DNA of 7,683 nucleotides from Thaumarchaeota archaeon UBA183 (GTDB lineage Archaea > Thermoproteota > Nitrososphaeria > Nitrososphaerales > UBA183). Shown here piece by piece: positions 1-5,602 of the stretch (position 1 is its first letter; each line of letters opens with the position of its first letter). Made by a program: the position numbers and the translations under genes. The notes beneath the pieces are model-generated. The model saw only the letters and a list, made by a program, of their open reading frames with translations. It ran no database searches and was not told the origin of the DNA. The stretch lies in assembly GCA_002495205.1 (NCBI GenBank), contig DAEE01000035.1, forward strand, positions 1 to 7,683, in the 5' to 3' direction.

Positions 1-350
1 AGCTTGTTCAGCTTGTTCTCATCGATCCGGATGGGCGCGACCCACCCCGCGTAGCCCTGGGCGGCGTGCCTCACCTCCCCGCTCAGCGTCTGGACCTGGG
101 CGATCAGCGAGCCGACATTCGTGAGGTTGTTGAAGTCGTTGCCCGCGGCAACCTGCTTCCTCAGCTGCTGCAGGTTGTCCTTGACATGGTCGAGCTTGTC
201 TGCGACCTGATTCCTCAGAAGCTCGTCCGACACCCTGATGTCCTCCTTACTCCTGTATCCCCTAAGACCTGGGATCAGAAGCTCCAGCTTCTTCGCGATG
301 CCTCTGTTGGCATCGACCTGCTGTCTGATGTCTGGGTCACCCTGAGACAA
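1..350 (-). CDS. Uncharacterised helical, charged protein (N-terminal part, runs off left edge)
   Basis: An open frame on the minus strand runs from a TTG at 350-348 to the window edge, giving about 116 residues with no stop. The protein begins (M)SQGDPDIRQQVDANRG and continues with KLELLIPGLRGYRSKEDI, then a strongly amphipathic, charged helical region (DELLRNQVADKLDHVKDNLQ and onwards) likely to form a coiled coil or helical bundle. A segment containing GYAGWVAPIRID follows. No signal peptide, membrane segment or catalytic motif is visible, so it is probably cytoplasmic. The TTG is the first possible start codon in the frame. It lies about 36 nt downstream of a TATA-like element at 382-390, which fits a very short leader. 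I do not recognise the family. The IPG-(L/Y)-RGY-(K/R) start followed by a helical region seems familiar from uncharacterised prokaryotic proteins, but I cannot name it. That the gene is real is fairly sure (codon-like composition, promoter, no stop); its function is unknown. Confidence 0.7.
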   Translation of the reverse strand, partial: MSQGDPDIRQQVDANRGIAKKLELLIPGLRGYRSKEDIRVSDELLRNQVADKLDHVKDNLQQLRKQVAAGNDFNNLTNVGSLIAQVQTLSGEVRHAAQGYAGWVAPIRIDENKLNK

Positions 351-381
351 AGCCTTACAGATTCGAGGCCCCCGTCCATCG

Positions 382-390
382 TTATAAATA
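382..390. promoter_or_regulatory. Near-symmetric TATA element between divergent genes
   Basis: TTATAAATA on the plus strand reads TATTTATAA on the minus strand, so the box resembles an archaeal TATA element in both directions. On the minus strand it lies about 36 nt before the TTG of the left-edge gene. On the plus strand it lies about 24 nt before an in-frame TTG at 410 and about 45 nt before the preferred ATG (431) of the DUF72 gene. It is the only strongly AT-rich stretch between the two genes, so it probably serves one or both of them. Confidence 0.6.
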
Positions 391-430
391 TGGCGAACGA
401 TTGCCGGGCTTGAGAACGGTTTCATCTGCA

Positions 431-1234
431 ATGGACCTTGAGAAGCTCAGAATAGGGTGCAGTGGCTGGTCCTACAAGGACTGGCAGGGAGTCTTCTACC
501 CAAAGGGGCTCCCCGCGAAGGACTACCTGAGCTACTATGCCAAGGTCTTCAATTGCGTGGAGATCGACTCCAGCTTCTACAGGGTCCCGAACCAGTTCAT
601 GGTGGCCCAGTGGAAGAACAACACCCCGGAAGGGTTCCTCTTCTCTCCGAAACTCCCCAAGAAGATAACTCACGATAACAAGCTGAAGAACTCCGAATCT
701 GCACTGGTCTACTTCTACAGCGTGCTGAGCAAGCTGAAGGACAAGCTGGGTCCCATCGCCGTCCAGCTTCCTCCCTCCATCAAGCTGAGCACTCACGAAG
801 ACGTCATGAAGGAGTTCATCTCCCAGCTTAGCCCCGAGTTCAAGCACGCCATCGAGTTCCGCCACAGGTCCTGGTTCACCCCAGAGGTCTACGCCCTCTT
901 GAAGAAGAACAACATAGCCATGGTCTGGTCCCTGAACCAGTACGTGGAGACGCCCCCCGAGGTCACGGCCGACTTCATCTACCTGAGGATGGTAGGAGAC
1001 AGAGAGCTCACCCAGTTCACTGGCATCCAGAAGGACAGGTCGTCTGACATGAAACGATGGGCCACGGCAGTAAAGGAGAACGCCAGCAAATTCGAGTCAG
1101 GGTACGTGTTCTTCAACAACCACTTCGCCGGGTTCAGCCCCGAGTCGTCCAACGAGTTCCGCAGGTTGCTGGGGCTTATGGAGCTCGACTGGAAGGCCCA
1201 GGGGACCGAGCAGCAGACCCTCTTCGGGACGTAG
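431..1234 (+). CDS. DUF72 / YecE-family TIM-barrel protein
   Basis: This is a 267-aa protein of the DUF72 family (COG1801, YecE-like), whose members adopt a TIM-barrel fold and have no firmly established biochemical activity. Family hallmarks seen: RIGCSGWSYKDWQGVFYP at the N-terminus (about residues 7-24), VFNCVEIDSSFYRVPN, FLFSPKLPKKITHD, LGPIAVQLPPS, HAIEFRHRSWF, DFIYLRMVGDRE, and the C-terminal YVFFNNHFAGFSPESSNE that is typical of the final strand and helix. The length is normal for the family. I chose the ATG at 431 because the conserved G-x-S-G-W motif begins 8 residues later. The frame stays open upstream to TTGs at 410 and 401, and the TTG at 410 would suit a leaderless transcript from the TATA element at 382-390. 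The stop lies 7 nt before dinB on the same strand, so the two are almost certainly co-transcribed. Family assignment is very secure; molecular role is unknown. Confidence 0.93.
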   Translation: MDLEKLRIGCSGWSYKDWQGVFYPKGLPAKDYLSYYAKVFNCVEIDSSFYRVPNQFMVAQWKNNTPEGFLFSPKLPKKITHDNKLKNSESALVYFYSVLSKLKDKLGPIAVQLPPSIKLSTHEDVMKEFISQLSPEFKHAIEFRHRSWFTPEVYALLKKNNIAMVWSLNQYVETPPEVTADFIYLRMVGDRELTQFTGIQKDRSSDMKRWATAVKENASKFESGYVFFNNHFAGFSPESSNEFRRLLGLMELDWKAQGTEQQTLFGT

Positions 1235-1241
1235 CTGACAG

Positions 1242-2333
1242 ATGCAGAAACAGACCAGGGCAATCCTTCACGTAGACCTGGACGCATTCTACGTATCCGC
1301 AGAAGTCAGGGAACGCCCCGAGCTCAAGGGCCTCGCCGTAGTGGTTGGCGCCGACCCCGAAGCTGGGAAGGGGAGGGGGGTCGTCGTCGCCTGCTCATAC
1401 GAAGCAAGGAAGTTCGGCCTGAGGTCCGGCATGCCCATCTCCATCGCCTACAGGCTATGCCCGCAGGCGAAGTACATACCCCCGAACTGGGGCCTCTATG
1501 AGCGGACCTCCGAAGAGGTCATGGCAACACTGAGGGGCTTCGCCGACAAGTTCGAGCAGGCCAGCATCGACGAGGCGTTCTTGGACGTCACGAGCAGGGG
1601 AAGCGACGAGGCCTCCGCCAGGAGAGTGGCCCTCGAGGTGAAGGAGGCGGTGAAGTCGAGGCACCACCTCACCTGCTCCGTAGGGGTCGGCCCCAACAAG
1701 TCGTCGGCGAAAATCGCCTCCGACAGGAACAAGCCGGACGGGCTGACCGTGGTTCCCTTCGACGGCGTCTCGGGCTTCCTTGCTCCTCTCCCTGTGGGGG
1801 TGGTCCCCGGCATAGGCAGGAAGACAGGGGAGTTCCTCAGCGAGAAGGGGATAAGCACAATCGGCCAGCTCCAACAACTCGATGGCAAGCAGCTGCTGAA
1901 CTGGTTCGGGAAGAACGGAGTATGGCTCTGGGGGGTGGTCCACGGCCAGGAGAACGTGGAGGTGAGGCAGCAGGAAATTCCGAAGTCGCTCAGCGTCGAG
2001 AGGACCTTCAAGGATGACGTGAAGGACTTCCGCGAGGTCCGAAGGGAGGCCGCTGACGGAGCGGCAGAGCTGATGCGGAGAGTCAAGTCCGCAGGCTACT
2101 CCTACAGGGTGGCAGGAATCAAAATCAGGTTCCAGGGTTTCGAGACCCACACTCGCGAGAAAACCCTGGTCAGCCACACGGATAGCGGGGACCCTCTGAT
2201 CGAGGCGGTCGACAGGCTGCTGGACGAGTTCGAGACGAGGGGCAAGCCTGTAAGGCTAGTGGGTGTCAGGGTAGCCGACATTCAGCGCTCAACCTCCGGG
2301 CCCTCGAAACTCGACGACTGGGCCGTCGCCTGA
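1242..2333 (+). CDS. dinB: Y-family translesion DNA polymerase (DinB/Dpo4 type)
   Basis: This is a 363-aa DNA polymerase IV/Dpo4 homologue, which copies past damaged template bases with low fidelity in the cytoplasm. Palm and finger motifs are intact. VDLDAFY (11-17) supplies the first metal ligand D12 and the likely steric-gate Y17. SYEARKFGLRSGMP (52-65) contacts the incoming nucleotide. SIDEAFLDV (108-116) supplies the catalytic pair D110/E111. CSVGVGPNKSSAKIASDRNK (145-164) and a helix-hairpin-helix-like thumb segment, VGVVPGIGRKT (185-195), follow. The little-finger domain occupies roughly 245-347. Length matches Dpo4 (about 350 aa). The C-terminus, SKLDDWAVA, lies where sliding-clamp (PCNA) binding peptides sit in this family, but lacks the usual paired aromatics. 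The ATG follows the DUF72 stop by 7 nt with no Shine-Dalgarno sequence, suggesting translation coupled to the upstream gene. Its last 52 bp overlap the end of the convergent MFS gene. Confidence 0.97.
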   Translation: MQKQTRAILHVDLDAFYVSAEVRERPELKGLAVVVGADPEAGKGRGVVVACSYEARKFGLRSGMPISIAYRLCPQAKYIPPNWGLYERTSEEVMATLRGFADKFEQASIDEAFLDVTSRGSDEASARRVALEVKEAVKSRHHLTCSVGVGPNKSSAKIASDRNKPDGLTVVPFDGVSGFLAPLPVGVVPGIGRKTGEFLSEKGISTIGQLQQLDGKQLLNWFGKNGVWLWGVVHGQENVEVRQQEIPKSLSVERTFKDDVKDFREVRREAADGAAELMRRVKSAGYSYRVAGIKIRFQGFETHTREKTLVSHTDSGDPLIEAVDRLLDEFETRGKPVRLVGVRVADIQRSTSGPSKLDDWAVA

Positions 2334-3535
2334 ACGGCTCTCCCCCGCTCCTCGGGCAGCTCCGCGTTTCTGAATAGCACCCAGAAGGTGCTGATCCCGA
2401 CGACGTAGAGCACAGTGGCAACGTAGAATGGCAACCCAAGAAGCCCTGCCCCGATCCATGTGAGGCCAACGGTGGTCGACAGAGAGTTCGGAAGGCGCCA
2501 GAGGGACGCGGTGATCCCCGAAGCCATGCCCCTCTCGTCTGCAGGAACCAGCCCCATGATCAGCGACTGCGTGAGGGGGCTGGAGAGATTCATCAGGAAG
2601 ACGCGGACCACGTAGAAAGTCGCCGAAACAGGGAATGTCGGTGCCAGAGGGACTGCGAGCATGAAGACCGTGGAGGAAGCCTGGGTCACCACAGTCGCCC
2701 TCACGAGCCCGAACCTCCTGGCAAGCCTCGGTGTGACGACCACCACCCCGGCGGTCAGGACAGACGTGACTGCAAGCACCAGCCCGCTCACAGAGTCCGG
2801 CACCCCGTAGGCTGCGTTGAACCACACCGTCATGATGGGCACGAACAGCCCCGCGCCAACGGCGATGAGGACGCTGTAGGACAGGTACTTCATTATGACG
2901 GGCCCCGACTTTCGCGGCAGCCACCCCCTAGTCCTCTGATACGAGGGCCCTTCTGTGATTTTCAACAGGAAAGGCGTGATTGAAAGGTTAAGCAGCCCCA
3001 CGGCAGCGAAGAGCACCACGTGGGCTTGCCCGAGGTCGAACCCGAACCTTTCGAGCCCGACTACTGAGGCGATGATCGCCGCGCCGAGGGCGCTGGCGAT
3101 CCACCCGAGGATGTTGAGGAAGGAGAAGGCTGGGGTGCGCTTCTCATCGCCGGCGTGGCCGGCCAGCAGCGCAGAAACTGAAACTGCGTAGGCCGCCTCC
3201 CCGGTCCCCTCCATAATGGCCACGAGCAGTATGAGCGCGTAATTGGTCGTCAGGGCGAAGCCCAGAAGGCTCAGGCTCGCGCAAAGGTTGCCGAGGACGA
3301 GCATCTTTCGGCGCCCGAACCTGTCTGCGAGGATTCCAAGCGGGATGCTTTCTGCGACCAGGGTCAGCCCCATGACCGTTATGACCAGCCCCGCCTGGGT
3401 GGGGCCGATCCCTTGGAAGGTGATCAGGAAATACCCGAGATCTGTGTAGATGAACCCGATGGTGACGTTGGGGATGAAGCTGAGGTAGATTAGCAGCCTT
3501 GCCTGCCAGGGAATCCCCCTGTAGTCGCTAAACAA
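2282..3535 (-). CDS. Major facilitator superfamily (MFS) transporter
   Basis: A polytopic membrane protein of about 417 aa with roughly 12 hydrophobic segments, the usual MFS size. The MFS signature loop between helices 2 and 3 is clear (GILADRFGRRKML), and a matching half-repeat loop, PRLARRFGLVRATV, appears in the C-terminal half. A late segment, GLVPADERGMASGI, is typical of MFS efflux or sugar-type carriers. A central cytoplasmic loop (around EGPSYQRTRGWLPRKSG) separates the two six-helix bundles. The substrate cannot be told from sequence; drug or metabolite efflux is a guess. The frame extends to a TTG at 3562, but that codon is only a few bases from the TATA box (3567-3572) and would lie upstream of the expected transcript start. 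I therefore prefer the TTG at 3535, giving a short leader and a protein beginning MFSDYRGIPWQ. The coding end overlaps dinB tail-to-tail. It is a single-gene unit. Confidence 0.92.
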   Translation of the reverse strand: MFSDYRGIPWQARLLIYLSFIPNVTIGFIYTDLGYFLITFQGIGPTQAGLVITVMGLTLVAESIPLGILADRFGRRKMLVLGNLCASLSLLGFALTTNYALILLVAIMEGTGEAAYAVSVSALLAGHAGDEKRTPAFSFLNILGWIASALGAAIIASVVGLERFGFDLGQAHVVLFAAVGLLNLSITPFLLKITEGPSYQRTRGWLPRKSGPVIMKYLSYSVLIAVGAGLFVPIMTVWFNAAYGVPDSVSGLVLAVTSVLTAGVVVVTPRLARRFGLVRATVVTQASSTVFMLAVPLAPTFPVSATFYVVRVFLMNLSSPLTQSLIMGLVPADERGMASGITASLWRLPNSLSTTVGLTWIGAGLLGLPFYVATVLYVVGISTFWVLFRNAELPEERGRAVQATAQSSSFEGPEVER

Positions 3536-3566
3536 GCCTCGCCCCCACCTAGACCCAGCCAATCAG

Positions 3567-3572
3567 TATAAA
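3567..3572 (-). promoter_or_regulatory. TATA box of the MFS transporter gene
   Basis: The minus strand reads TTTATA here, in the context GTGTTTATACTG. A TATA box at this position predicts transcription starting near 3543, about 8 nt before the TTG at 3535. This is why the longer reading frame start at 3562 is judged unlikely. Spacing was judged against the usual archaeal distance of about 25 nt. Confidence 0.55.
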
Positions 3573-3678
3573 CACAAAGGAAGCCTACGGAGCCCCCTGT
3601 CGATGCCAATTCTCGGTGGCAAGCGGCAGGCACTGGCTCGTCAGTCGGGGTGCGAGGATCCTTGGGCTATAACTATCG
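3573..3678. other. Intergenic region between divergent MFS and S-component-like genes
   Basis: About 105 bases without a convincing gene. It contains a short imperfect hairpin, TGCCA (3604-3608) pairing with TGGCA (3617-3621) across an 8-nt loop, followed by a GC-rich stretch. No tRNA cloverleaf, snoRNA-like C/D boxes or credible small ORF was found by eye. It most likely holds upstream control sequence for the two diverging promoters. Confidence 0.4.
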
Positions 3679-3686
3679 TTAAATAC
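3679..3686 (+). promoter_or_regulatory. TATA box of the S-component-like membrane gene
   Basis: TTAAATAC is close to the archaeal TATA consensus and lies about 36-39 nt upstream of the TTG/GTG start pair at 3719/3722. That predicts a transcript start near 3709 and a leader of about 10 nt. A second AT-rich patch, CTATAACTAT, lies 11 nt further upstream and is less well placed. Confidence 0.6.
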
Positions 3687-3718
3687 ACTCTCGCGAACGC
3701 CTTCGACCGCCTGCTGAT

Positions 3719-4252
3719 TTGGTGAACAGCAAGAAACTGATCACTGCCACGCTTTTCGGCGTGCTGATCGGCGTCGTCTACGGCGCCCTTCCTTTTGAGA
3801 TCGGCGATTCGCTCATCGTCTTTGAGGCCGTGGTCCTCTCCCTGAGCTTCATACTCCTCGGACCAGGCGGTGCCACCTACACCGGCTTCATCAACGGTCT
3901 AGTCGAGACCCCGTTGCAGCTTGGATTCGGCCCTTTCGCGTTCGCCGTGGCTCTCTTCTACGGGGTACTGGTGGACGTGTTGAGCATCCTGTTCAAGGTC
4001 ACCTCCGAGGGAAAAATCCACACGAAGAGGCTGATCGCATCCTTGAGCGTGAGCACGATAATCACTGGCTCGGTCGCGACCTACGCGTTCATCGCCCTGG
4101 GCTTCGGCACCACTGCGCCGTTTGTGGAGGTATACCTGCCAGTCCTGGTCGTAGGCGCGCTTAGCGGGTCCATAGGGGGATACCTCGCTGCCAGGATATG
4201 GGAGCGGAACCTACGCCACAGGTTCCAGCCGGTTCAGGCTCCGGCAGTCTGA
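3719..4252 (+). CDS. Small integral membrane protein, possibly ECF-transporter S-component-like
   Basis: A 177-aa protein with five or six hydrophobic segments (about residues 7-24, 31-48, 70-93, 106-128 and 136-160, plus a glycine-rich stretch GPGGATYTGFINGLV at 49-62 that may be a short helix). The size, the G-P-x-x-x-x-x-x-G pattern after the second helix, and the ending GALSGSIGGYLAARIWER followed by a basic tail resemble substrate-binding (S) subunits of energy-coupling-factor vitamin transporters. No known substrate motif is recognisable and no ECF ATPase or T-subunit gene is adjacent, so this is a resemblance and not an identification. It could equally be an unrelated conserved archaeal membrane protein. 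The start may be the TTG at 3719 or the GTG at 3722, the next codon; both fit the TATA box at 3679-3686. The 3' end overlaps the convergent two-helix gene by 19 bp. Confidence 0.75.
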   Translation: MVNSKKLITATLFGVLIGVVYGALPFEIGDSLIVFEAVVLSLSFILLGPGGATYTGFINGLVETPLQLGFGPFAFAVALFYGVLVDVLSILFKVTSEGKIHTKRLIASLSVSTIITGSVATYAFIALGFGTTAPFVEVYLPVLVVGALSGSIGGYLAARIWERNLRHRFQPVQAPAV

Positions 4253-4467
4253 TCCCGCTCTATCTCGCCTATCTCTCGTCGGAGCTTGCGGGTGAACCAG
4301 ATCAACAGCAGGTACAGGACAACCCCAAGGATGACGAAGGCTGACCCCGCAATGTAACTGGCCAGGTCGCCGGTTACGAAGCCCCCCAGCAAGACGAAGG
4401 CGCCTATCGCAATGATCAGGATTGCGGCCGTCCTGGAGATCGGGCTGACCCTGACTGACATCCTCAC
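4234..4467 (-). CDS. Small two-helix membrane protein, unknown function
   Basis: A 77-aa protein starting at GTG 4467, or 75 aa if translation begins at the ATG at 4461. Two hydrophobic helices are evident, around residues 12-31 (ISRTAAILIIAIGAFVLLGG) and 37-59 (ending VVLYLLLIWF). A short loop containing TGDLASY joins them, and a charged cytoplasmic-type tail, TRKLRREIGEIERD, follows. The basic N-terminus (RMSVRVSPISR) and the basic region after the second helix suggest both ends face the cytoplasm. A TATA-like GTTTAACT at 4487-4494 on the minus strand sits about 24 nt before the GTG, suggesting its own leaderless promoter, although read-through from the zinc-ribbon gene 48 nt upstream is possible. 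I do not recognise a named family. Its tail-to-tail 19-bp overlap with the neighbouring membrane gene is probably just compactness. Confidence 0.72.
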   Translation of the reverse strand: MRMSVRVSPISRTAAILIIAIGAFVLLGGFVTGDLASYIAGSAFVILGVVLYLLLIWFTRKLRREIGEIERDQTAGA

Positions 4468-4486
4468 ATCCCCGCCCGCCGGAGCC

Positions 4487-4494
4487 AGTTAAAC
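4487..4494 (-). promoter_or_regulatory. TATA-like box of the two-helix membrane gene
   Basis: The minus strand reads GTTTAACT between the zinc-ribbon stop and the GTG start at 4467. Its centre lies about 24 nt from the GTG and 30 nt from the alternative ATG at 4461, consistent with a leaderless or nearly leaderless transcript. Confidence 0.45.
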
Positions 4495-4515
4495 GGTTGG
4501 CGCGCCACCCGGCTT

Positions 4516-4692
4516 TTACTTTCGCTTGTCCTTCTTCTCCTCTTCCTTCAGCAGCTTGTAGAGCCTGTACTTGTCGTTCTCTCCTGGGGAAAGCACGTAG
4601 CCGCACACCCGGCAAGTGACTCCCTGTGGCGTCTCCCTCAAATCGAAGCGCCCGCACTTCGGGCACTTCATGTCTTCCCTCTCGGCCCTCAT
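4516..4692 (-). CDS. Small zinc-ribbon protein
   Basis: A 58-aa protein with two CxxC knuckles: MKCPKCGRFDLRETPQGV, then TCRVCGYVLSPGEN, forming a C-x2-C-x14-C-x2-C zinc ribbon. A lysine/glutamate-rich helical tail, YKLLKEEEKKDKRK, ends the protein. Zinc ribbons of this size often bind nucleic acid or dock onto larger complexes, but nothing here identifies the partner. The ATG at 4692 is the first start codon in a frame that is open well back into nnrE; an internal ATG at 4671 would still keep both knuckles (51 aa). A weak TATA-like CTTTTGAA on the minus strand at 4717-4724 lies about 28 nt upstream of 4692, so either a leaderless transcript or read-through from nnrE (59-nt gap) is possible. 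The gene is short and easily missed, but the paired knuckles make it convincing. Confidence 0.82.
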   Translation of the reverse strand: MRAEREDMKCPKCGRFDLRETPQGVTCRVCGYVLSPGENDKYRLYKLLKEEEKKDKRK

Positions 4693-4751
4693 GACCGTCA
4701 GGTCAGAGCCCTTCGGTTCAAAAGCCTTGGCGAGACCCGCGAGCCCGGGCC

Positions 4752-5465
4752 CTACCAGACACGCACAAGCGCTTCTTTCGCGAACAGCCCTCTTCCGACG
4801 CCGAGGGAAGCATAGATTCTGCTGGGCATGGAGATGTCGGCAACGTAAAGCTCGCCGACGTGGCGTCGCGCCTGTGGGCTCAGGAACCCCGTCTTTGGCA
4901 GCCCGAAGGTGACCGTTGCCTTCGCGACGACCGTGGGATCCCCGGGGTTTCCCGTGGTCGCGTCGAGTCCCGACGGGATGTCCACTGCAAGTATAGGGAC
5001 GCCTGATGCGTTAGCCCTCCTGATTATCCCTGCAATGGGCTCCCTTGGGTCCCCCTTTGAGCCGTAGCCCAGGAGTGCGTCGACGAAAAGCTGAGCCCCT
5101 CCGATGCCCTCGCCCGGCCCCGCTATCGGGATCCCCATCCTGTCCGCCGTGGCGACTTGCTTGGCAGGAACGTCTCTAAGCTCTGATCTTTCCCCCGCGA
5201 GCACCACGCGGACGTCGGCTCCCCAGTCGTGCAGGTGGCGCGCAGCCACCAGCCCGTCCCCGCCGTTGTTCCCCCTTCCTACAAGGCAGCAGATGCCCAT
5301 GCCCTGCACAGCTCCTCCGAGCATCTTCTTGGCCATCCGCGCAGTCGCTACCCCGGCGTTCTCCATGAGCGCGAGCACATCGATGCCGTAGTCCTCGATG
5401 GCCTCCCTGTCCACCGCCGCCATCTCCTCGGCCGTAAGGTAAACGAACTCGCCTTCCTTCTTCAT
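4752..5465 (-). CDS. nnrE: NAD(P)HX epimerase (YjeF N-terminal domain), stand-alone
   Basis: A 237-aa protein consisting of only the YjeF_N domain, which interconverts the R and S forms of hydrated NADH/NADPH so that the partner dehydratase can repair them. Motifs visible: LMENAG (33-38), the nucleotide-binding loop LVGRGNNGGDGLVAARHL (61-78), FVDALLGYG (127-135), VDIPSGLDATTG (161-172) and TFGLPKTGFL (186-195). These are the standard glycine-rich and aspartate-bearing elements of the family. Many prokaryotes fuse this domain to the ADP/ATP-dependent dehydratase NnrD. Here the protein ends at about the epimerase boundary, and no dehydratase gene is in the window, so NnrD must be encoded elsewhere or be absent. 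The ATG at 5465 is preceded on the minus strand by GAAATAGC (5490-5497) at a spacing of about 29 nt, suggesting a leaderless message. It heads a leftward cluster with the zinc-ribbon and two-helix genes. Confidence 0.94.
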   Translation of the reverse strand: MKKEGEFVYLTAEEMAAVDREAIEDYGIDVLALMENAGVATARMAKKMLGGAVQGMGICCLVGRGNNGGDGLVAARHLHDWGADVRVVLAGERSELRDVPAKQVATADRMGIPIAGPGEGIGGAQLFVDALLGYGSKGDPREPIAGIIRRANASGVPILAVDIPSGLDATTGNPGDPTVVAKATVTFGLPKTGFLSPQARRHVGELYVADISMPSRIYASLGVGRGLFAKEALVRVW

Positions 5466-5489
5466 CCCGTCCCCGTCGCCGAACTAGAC

Positions 5490-5497
5490 GCTATTTC
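5490..5497 (-). promoter_or_regulatory. TATA-like box of nnrE
   Basis: The minus strand reads GAAATAGC, the most AT-rich stretch near the start. Its centre is about 29 nt from the nnrE ATG, which predicts transcription beginning within a few bases of the start codon. No Shine-Dalgarno sequence is needed or clearly seen. Confidence 0.4.
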
Positions 5498-5566
5498 AGC
5501 CTAGGCTCGGCCAGGGCCCAACAGTCAACAATATTTCTTCAAACTGGCACAGCGATTAGAGCCCGC

Positions 5567-5574
5567 GGTATATT
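5567..5574 (+). promoter_or_regulatory. TATA-like box of the cdvB-type gene
   Basis: GGTATATT lies about 32 nt (from its centre) upstream of the ATG at 5603, predicting a transcript start near 5597. A second candidate, CAATATTT at 5529-5536, would give a leader of about 45 nt, and in that transcript the GGAGGG at 5592-5597 could act as a ribosome binding site 5 nt before the ATG. Both candidates favour initiation at 5603 over the upstream TTG (5573) and make the ATG at 5588 less likely. Confidence 0.45.
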
Positions 5575-5602
5575 GGAACCCCGGCGCATGCGGAGGGCCA
5601 GC

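Noticed and set aside
422..865. 147-codon open frame antisense to the DUF72 gene
   Set aside because: It is low in recognisable features and fully covered by conserved DUF72 coding sequence.
1455..2177. Long open frames antisense to dinB (240 and 196 codons)
   Set aside because: They lie opposite a polymerase with every catalytic motif intact, show no domain-like features, and are expected by chance at this high G+C.
3604..3621. Small hairpin TGCCA...TGGCA considered as part of an RNA gene
   Set aside because: There are only five base pairs with an 8-nt loop, no tRNA, C/D-box or other RNA signature around it, and it lies upstream of a promoter and not inside a transcript.
4211..4666. 151-codon minus-strand open frame across the zinc-ribbon and two-helix genes
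   Set aside because: It is out of frame with the two-CxxC protein and the two-helix protein, both of which have far more convincing translations.
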